64,000 nt of DNA from Chelonoidis abingdonii. Taxonomy: Eukaryota; Chordata; Testudines; Testudinidae. The stretch is from contig NC_133773.1 of the NCBI RefSeq assembly GCF_003597395.2, forward strand, positions 63,217,754 to 63,281,753. Reading direction: 5' to 3'. This document shows, in pieces, positions 60,280-64,000 of this stretch. The notes beneath the pieces are model-generated. The model was not told the origin of the DNA. It was given only the letters and a program-made list of their open reading frames with translations, and made no database searches. The position numbers were made by a program, and so were the translations under genes. Within the stretch, counting starts at the first letter, position 1. Every line of letters begins with the position of its first letter.

Positions 60280-62685
60280 ATGCCCAAGGCACCAGGATTC
60301 AAACTGTGCTCGGCGTGCCAGAAGCCGATGCCAATAGGGGATCCCCACGATTCCTGCTTCAAGTGCCTAAGGGAATCCCACCTTGTTAACAAGTGCCACA
60401 TTTGCAAGTCATTTAAACCAAGGACGAAGGAGGAGTGGGACTTTTGTTTGAAGCAGCTCCTCATGGAGTCGGCACTTAGTCCTGCAACATTGGTACCAAG
60501 TGCCCAACAGACTGCCTTAGTAAGGAGCGCCCCTTCAGCACCGGATCACTCCGGTACTGAGAAGGAGTCCCGGCACCAACTCCTCTGCACTGCTCCCTTT
60601 CCTCGACTGGGAAACGACATAGTGCTCCGACTCTGGTCTCGCAGAAGGAGCACTCGTCTAAGTCGGTTCATCAAGCACCGTCATCCGCTGTGGCACCATC
60701 AAAGTCAGCACCGCAGATTGCAGCTCCATCTGGCACGGCACCGTCGATTCCAGTCCCACAGGGGCCGTTGGGTCCGGTGCCAGACAGCTCCCGGGCTCCG
60801 GCTGTGGTTGAGCTTGTTCTCCCTTCTACACCAGAGACCTTTTCTATGGCAAGGGAGCTCATTGCTATGACGGAGCCGATATGTCCTCAACCCCCAGCAC
60901 CGCCAGTCCGGGTTGTTCAATCCATTGGCAAGCCAGCCCTCGTAAGGCCTCCTTCCGTCGGTCCAGCAGAGAGACGTCATTCTAGATCACGGTCTCGCAG
61001 ACGCTCTCGATCACGTCGTTCCCGCTCCCGGCGCCGTTCGCAGTACCAGCACCGCTCTCCATCGCGGTACTGGTCGCACTTGCGGCGATGTCTGGTGAAC
61101 GAGATGTTGAACAGATACTCCCGGTACCTATCTGGCTTTCAGCACCAATCTCGGTACCGTGTATCCCACAGTCGCTCCAGGCGAAGGGACTCGAGATCCT
61201 GGTCGACCTCCCAGCACCGGTACGGTAGAAGGTCCCAGTCTCGCTCCTAGTACCGCTTCCCGGTACCACCCCGGGATCGAGCATCAAGAACAGTAGCACC
61301 CTCCCAGGGTCTCTCGGCACCACCGTAGCCTTTGAGACACACATCAGTATCATCTCAGGCTGGCAGTGCATCCTACCATCAGGAGGGGGAATCTGACGTC
61401 CCCAGCCAATATCCATAAGGACAAAGCCACGAACAAGGACCTCATCACCGGTCCTTCTGGACACCATGGGTATACCACCAGGCCCAAGGTGCCCCATCAG
61501 TGGCTCAATGCTCGGCCCCGTCAGAACACCGGGTACCAGAGGCGACAGTGAGCCGCCCTCCCCCTACGGGCACGGATGAGGCTCCAATTCCCTCTGCAGT
61601 CACCGAGGTTCCTCCTGATGCAGATGACGCCCCTCAAGTGCACGACCCACCTCAGGACCCATTGGTCCTGGGCTTCTCCTCCTTCTCCTCACCTGATGAG
61701 GCAGTAGCAGGAACATCCTCCTCAAGCCCTCCATCAATCAATCTCAGAGCCCATCAAGATTTCTTGAGGTGGGTGGCCCAGAATATGAACTTGCAGGTGG
61801 AGAAGGTCACTGAAATAGAGGACCCAGTCGTGGACATCTTATCGGCTGATGCACCCACTAGAGTGGCTTTCCCGTTCATCCGCACTATACAAGCCAATGC
61901 GGACACCAGCTTCAATTCCACCTACAGCTAGGGGAGTAGCGAGGAAATATATGGTCCCCTCAAAGGGGTATGAATACCTCTACACCCACCCACCACCCTG
62001 CTCTGTGGGTGTCCAATCGGTGAATGAACGGGAGCGTCATGTCCAGCAAGCATCAGCTCCTAAGGCGAAGGACGCTAGATGCATGGACCTCCTAGGCTGC
62101 AAAATATACTCGGCCGGGGGCCTCCAACTTAGGGTGGCAAACCAACAAGCCCTCCTAAGTCGGTCTAACTTTAATACGTGGGTGTCCGTGGGGAAGTTTA
62201 TGGAGCTTCTTCCCCAGGAGTCCAGTCCAGAGTTCATGGTCCTGCTTGAAGAGAGTAAAAAGGTGGCAAGAACCTCCCTCCAGGCCTCTCTGGACGCAGC
62301 GGACTTGGCTGCCAGAACTCTGCCATCCGGAGTGATGATGAGGCGTATGTCCTGGCTCCAGGCTTCAGGCCTTCCCCCTGAATTGCAACAGACCATTCAG
62401 GATTTACCCTTCAAGGGCCAGAGCCTTTTCTCAGACAAAACCGACCCCAGGTTGCAAAGTCTGAAAGACAACCGGGTCATAATGCGCTTGCTGGATATGC
62501 ACACGCCAGTGACCCAGCGAAGGTCCTTCCAGCCCCAGCCAGACTGCCCTTACAACCAGTCTAGGCCGCGTCAGGACGCTACCAGAAGGCGTGGCAGGGG
62601 GAATTGGCGGAGGCAGTCTGGTCCTCAAGGAACCCAAAGTCAAGTGCCTCCTAAACCACCAATGGGGCCCAAGCAAAACTTTTGA
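60280..62685 (+). pseudogene. DIRS gag-like gene with zinc-knuckle and SR-rich regions, frameshifted
   Basis: ATG at 60280 starts MPKAPGFKLCSACQKPMPIG. A Cys/His cluster follows (CSAC, HDSCFKCLRESH, KCHIC, then KSFKPRTKEE). The frame shifts once near 60570-60610 and continues through a Ser/Pro-rich part into an Arg-Ser-rich stretch at about 60970-61250 (RRHSRSRSRRRSRSRRSRSR). After stops between 61248 and about 61420 an acidic Pro-rich part follows (61500-61930). A second shift near 61910-61935 leads to the conserved C-terminal part (RTSLQASLDAADLAART, MSWLQASGLPPELQQT) ending at 62685. The product would be a nucleic-acid-binding structural protein. Not functional as it stands. Confidence 0.75.
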
Positions 62686-64000
62686 TGGGACGCCTGAGGA
62701 CAGCCCACCAGTTATCCTACCGGATCCTTCTCCCTCCTTTTTCAACCGCCTCTCCCATTTCCTCCCTGCCTGGTCCCAGCTAATCTCAGATCGTTGGGTC
62801 CTCTGCACGGTGGAAGCGGGATATCACCTCCAGTTTGTTTCAAACCCCCCCCCCCCCCCCTACCCGTCCCTCTTCAGGGACCCCTCTTACGAGCAAGTCC
62901 TCTTACAAGAGGTTCAGGCACTTCTAAAACTGGGAGCCATAGAGGAGGTGCCAGAAGACATATGGGGCAAGGGGTTCTGTTCCCGCTACTTCTTAATCCC
63001 CAAGGCAAAGGGAGGTCTATGACCAATCCTAGATCTGCGAGAACTCAACAAATTCCTGATAAAGCTGAAGTTCTGCATGGTATCCCTGGGGGACCATCAT
63101 CCCATCCCTGGATCCGGGAGACTGGTATGCTGCCCTTGATATGAAGGACACTTATTTCCACATCGGCATTTATTCACTACACAGACGGTACCTCCATTTT
63201 GTGGTCAAGCACCAACACTTTCAGTTCACAGTACTTCCCTGTGGCCTTTCTACAGCTCCAAGGGTCTTCACCAAATGCATGACTGTAGTAGTTGCCTCCC
63301 TCCAGCGTCGTCAAGTACATGTCTACCTGTATCTCGACGACTGGCTCATTCGAGGGACTTCCCAGTCACAAGTATCGCAGCATCTGTGCATCATCAGAGA
63401 CCTCTTTGGGAGCCTAGGCCTCATGATCAACACAGAAAAGTCTACTCTGACACCCAAGCAGAGAATAGACTTCATCGGAGCTGTTCTGGACTCCAATCTT
63501 GCCAGAGTCTGCCTCCCCCAGTTGCGTTTTCAAACGATGGCTTCAATAATTCGAAGTCTTCAATCCTTTCCGACAATGTCGGTACGCACTTGCCTCGGCC
63601 TAATAGGTCATATGGCCTCCTGCACCTTCGTGACCAAGTACGTGAGGCTACGTCTCCATCCCTTCCAAATCTAGCTGGCTTCAATATACCATCCACACAG
63701 AGACAGTCTGGATTGGGTGCTCACTATCTCCAGAAAGCTTCTCGACTCCCTCACTTGGTGGTTAGTCCCCTCTCTAGTTTGCTCAGGGATGCCATTCCGC
63801 CCACCGCAACTCTCGGTGGCCCTAACCACAGATGCGTCATCTCTGGGTTGGGGTGCCCACCTCGGGAGCCTTCACACTCAAGGCCTCTGGTTGGCCCAAG
63901 AGCTGGCCCTGCACATCAATGTGAGGGAGCTGAGAGCAGTCTGTCTAGCATGCCAGGTGTTTCGGGACCATCTACAAGGCCGTTGTGTATCAGTGTTCAC
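62600..64000 (+). pseudogene. DIRS reverse transcriptase and RNase H, interrupted
   Basis: The reading frame overlaps the gag 3' end by up to about 90 nt. In order: LKLGAIEEVPEDIWGKGFCS and FLIPKAKGGL (RT motif 1), stop TGA at 63020, LRELNKFL, a frameshift near 63085-63110, then ALDMKDTYFHI with the first catalytic Asp at 63138-63140, LPCGLSTAPRVFTK, and YLDDWL with the paired catalytic Asp at 63336-63341. After TAG at 63672 the frame stays open: LASIYHPHRDSLDW, then RNase H with LTTDASSLGWGAHL (Asp at 63831-63833) and LRELRAVCLAC. Catalytic residues are present but three breaks make it a pseudogene. A 15-base C run lies near 62847-62861. Confidence 0.85.

Larger units (their letters stand above)
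59890..64000 (+). mobile_element. DIRS-like tyrosine-recombinase retrotransposon, 5' part (runs off the window)
   Basis: The left terminal region starts near 59890 (CTTCGAGTGCTTGCTCATAT) and includes GATATATACCCCTGCCGACC at about 60030-60050, a possible TATA-like promoter. Gag and polymerase relics follow, then RNase H at the window end. In DIRS elements a tyrosine recombinase gene and right terminal repeats come next; both would lie beyond 64000. No LTR pair or integrase is seen. CpG-rich compared with the surrounding DNA, so it is a younger insertion than most others here. Confidence 0.8.

Noticed and set aside
62847..62861. Frame change at the C run in the DIRS polymerase as a programmed slip site
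   Set aside because: Homopolymer C runs are prone to mutation and sequencing error, and the frame is the same on both sides in my reading.
1..64000. CRISPR arrays, operons, phage or plasmid features
   Set aside because: None seen; GT-AG introns, a CpG island and vertebrate repeat families show nuclear vertebrate DNA.

Overview
The window looks like nuclear DNA of a reptile, most likely a turtle. The basis is AT-rich, gene-poor sequence with GT-AG introns, a CpG island, ancient MIR-type SINEs, a CR1 LINE 3' end of turtle type, Penelope-like and DIRS-like retroelements, and many hAT and Harbinger DNA transposons. The species call rests on recognising repeats from memory; no search was run.

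One host protein-coding gene is supported: RBM46, on the + strand. It has four coding exons (19768-19918, 32970-33437, 34466-35248, 54771-54970). All splice sites are GT-AG and all three coding introns are in the same phase (one base carried over). The joined frame is open for 533 codons, the length of mammalian RBM46. It encodes three RRM domains and a C-terminal DND1-type double-stranded-RNA-binding domain. A CpG island at about 14.74-15.16 kb, with three inverted CCAAT boxes and a GTAAGA donor at 15001, is the likely promoter and untranslated first exon.

Layout. 1-14.4 kb: upstream intergenic DNA with a MIR, a hAT element split by a Harbinger MITE, a second Harbinger MITE, palindromic MITEs, a Penelope-type fragment and a CR1 3' end. 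14.4-19.8 kb: CpG island and 5' intron, holding a 1.55-kb LTR-like element with a Penelope-type insert. 19.9-33.0 kb (intron): hAT elements, a ZBED-like hAT transposase relic, a two-gene Harbinger relic containing a solo LTR, and a hAT MITE inside a mariner/Tigger-like MITE. 35.2-54.8 kb (19.5-kb intron): a BED-finger hAT relic, a fold-back hAT with a nested second hAT, a decayed DIRS copy with a nested hAT MITE, and small palindromes. 55-59.9 kb: 3'UTR and intergenic DNA with MIR and CR1 remnants. 59.9-64 kb: the left part of a larger DIRS-like retrotransposon (zinc-knuckle and SR-rich gag, reverse transcriptase, RNase H), cut by the window end.

The mobile elements show clear order of insertion from target-site duplications and nesting. 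All transposase and polymerase frames that I could follow carry stops, frameshifts or lost catalytic residues, so none looks active here. I did not find a new multi-gene system. The less ordinary signals are the SR-rich DIRS gag, the hammerhead-like core in the Penelope-type repeat, the fold-back hAT and the divergent Harbinger gene pair.
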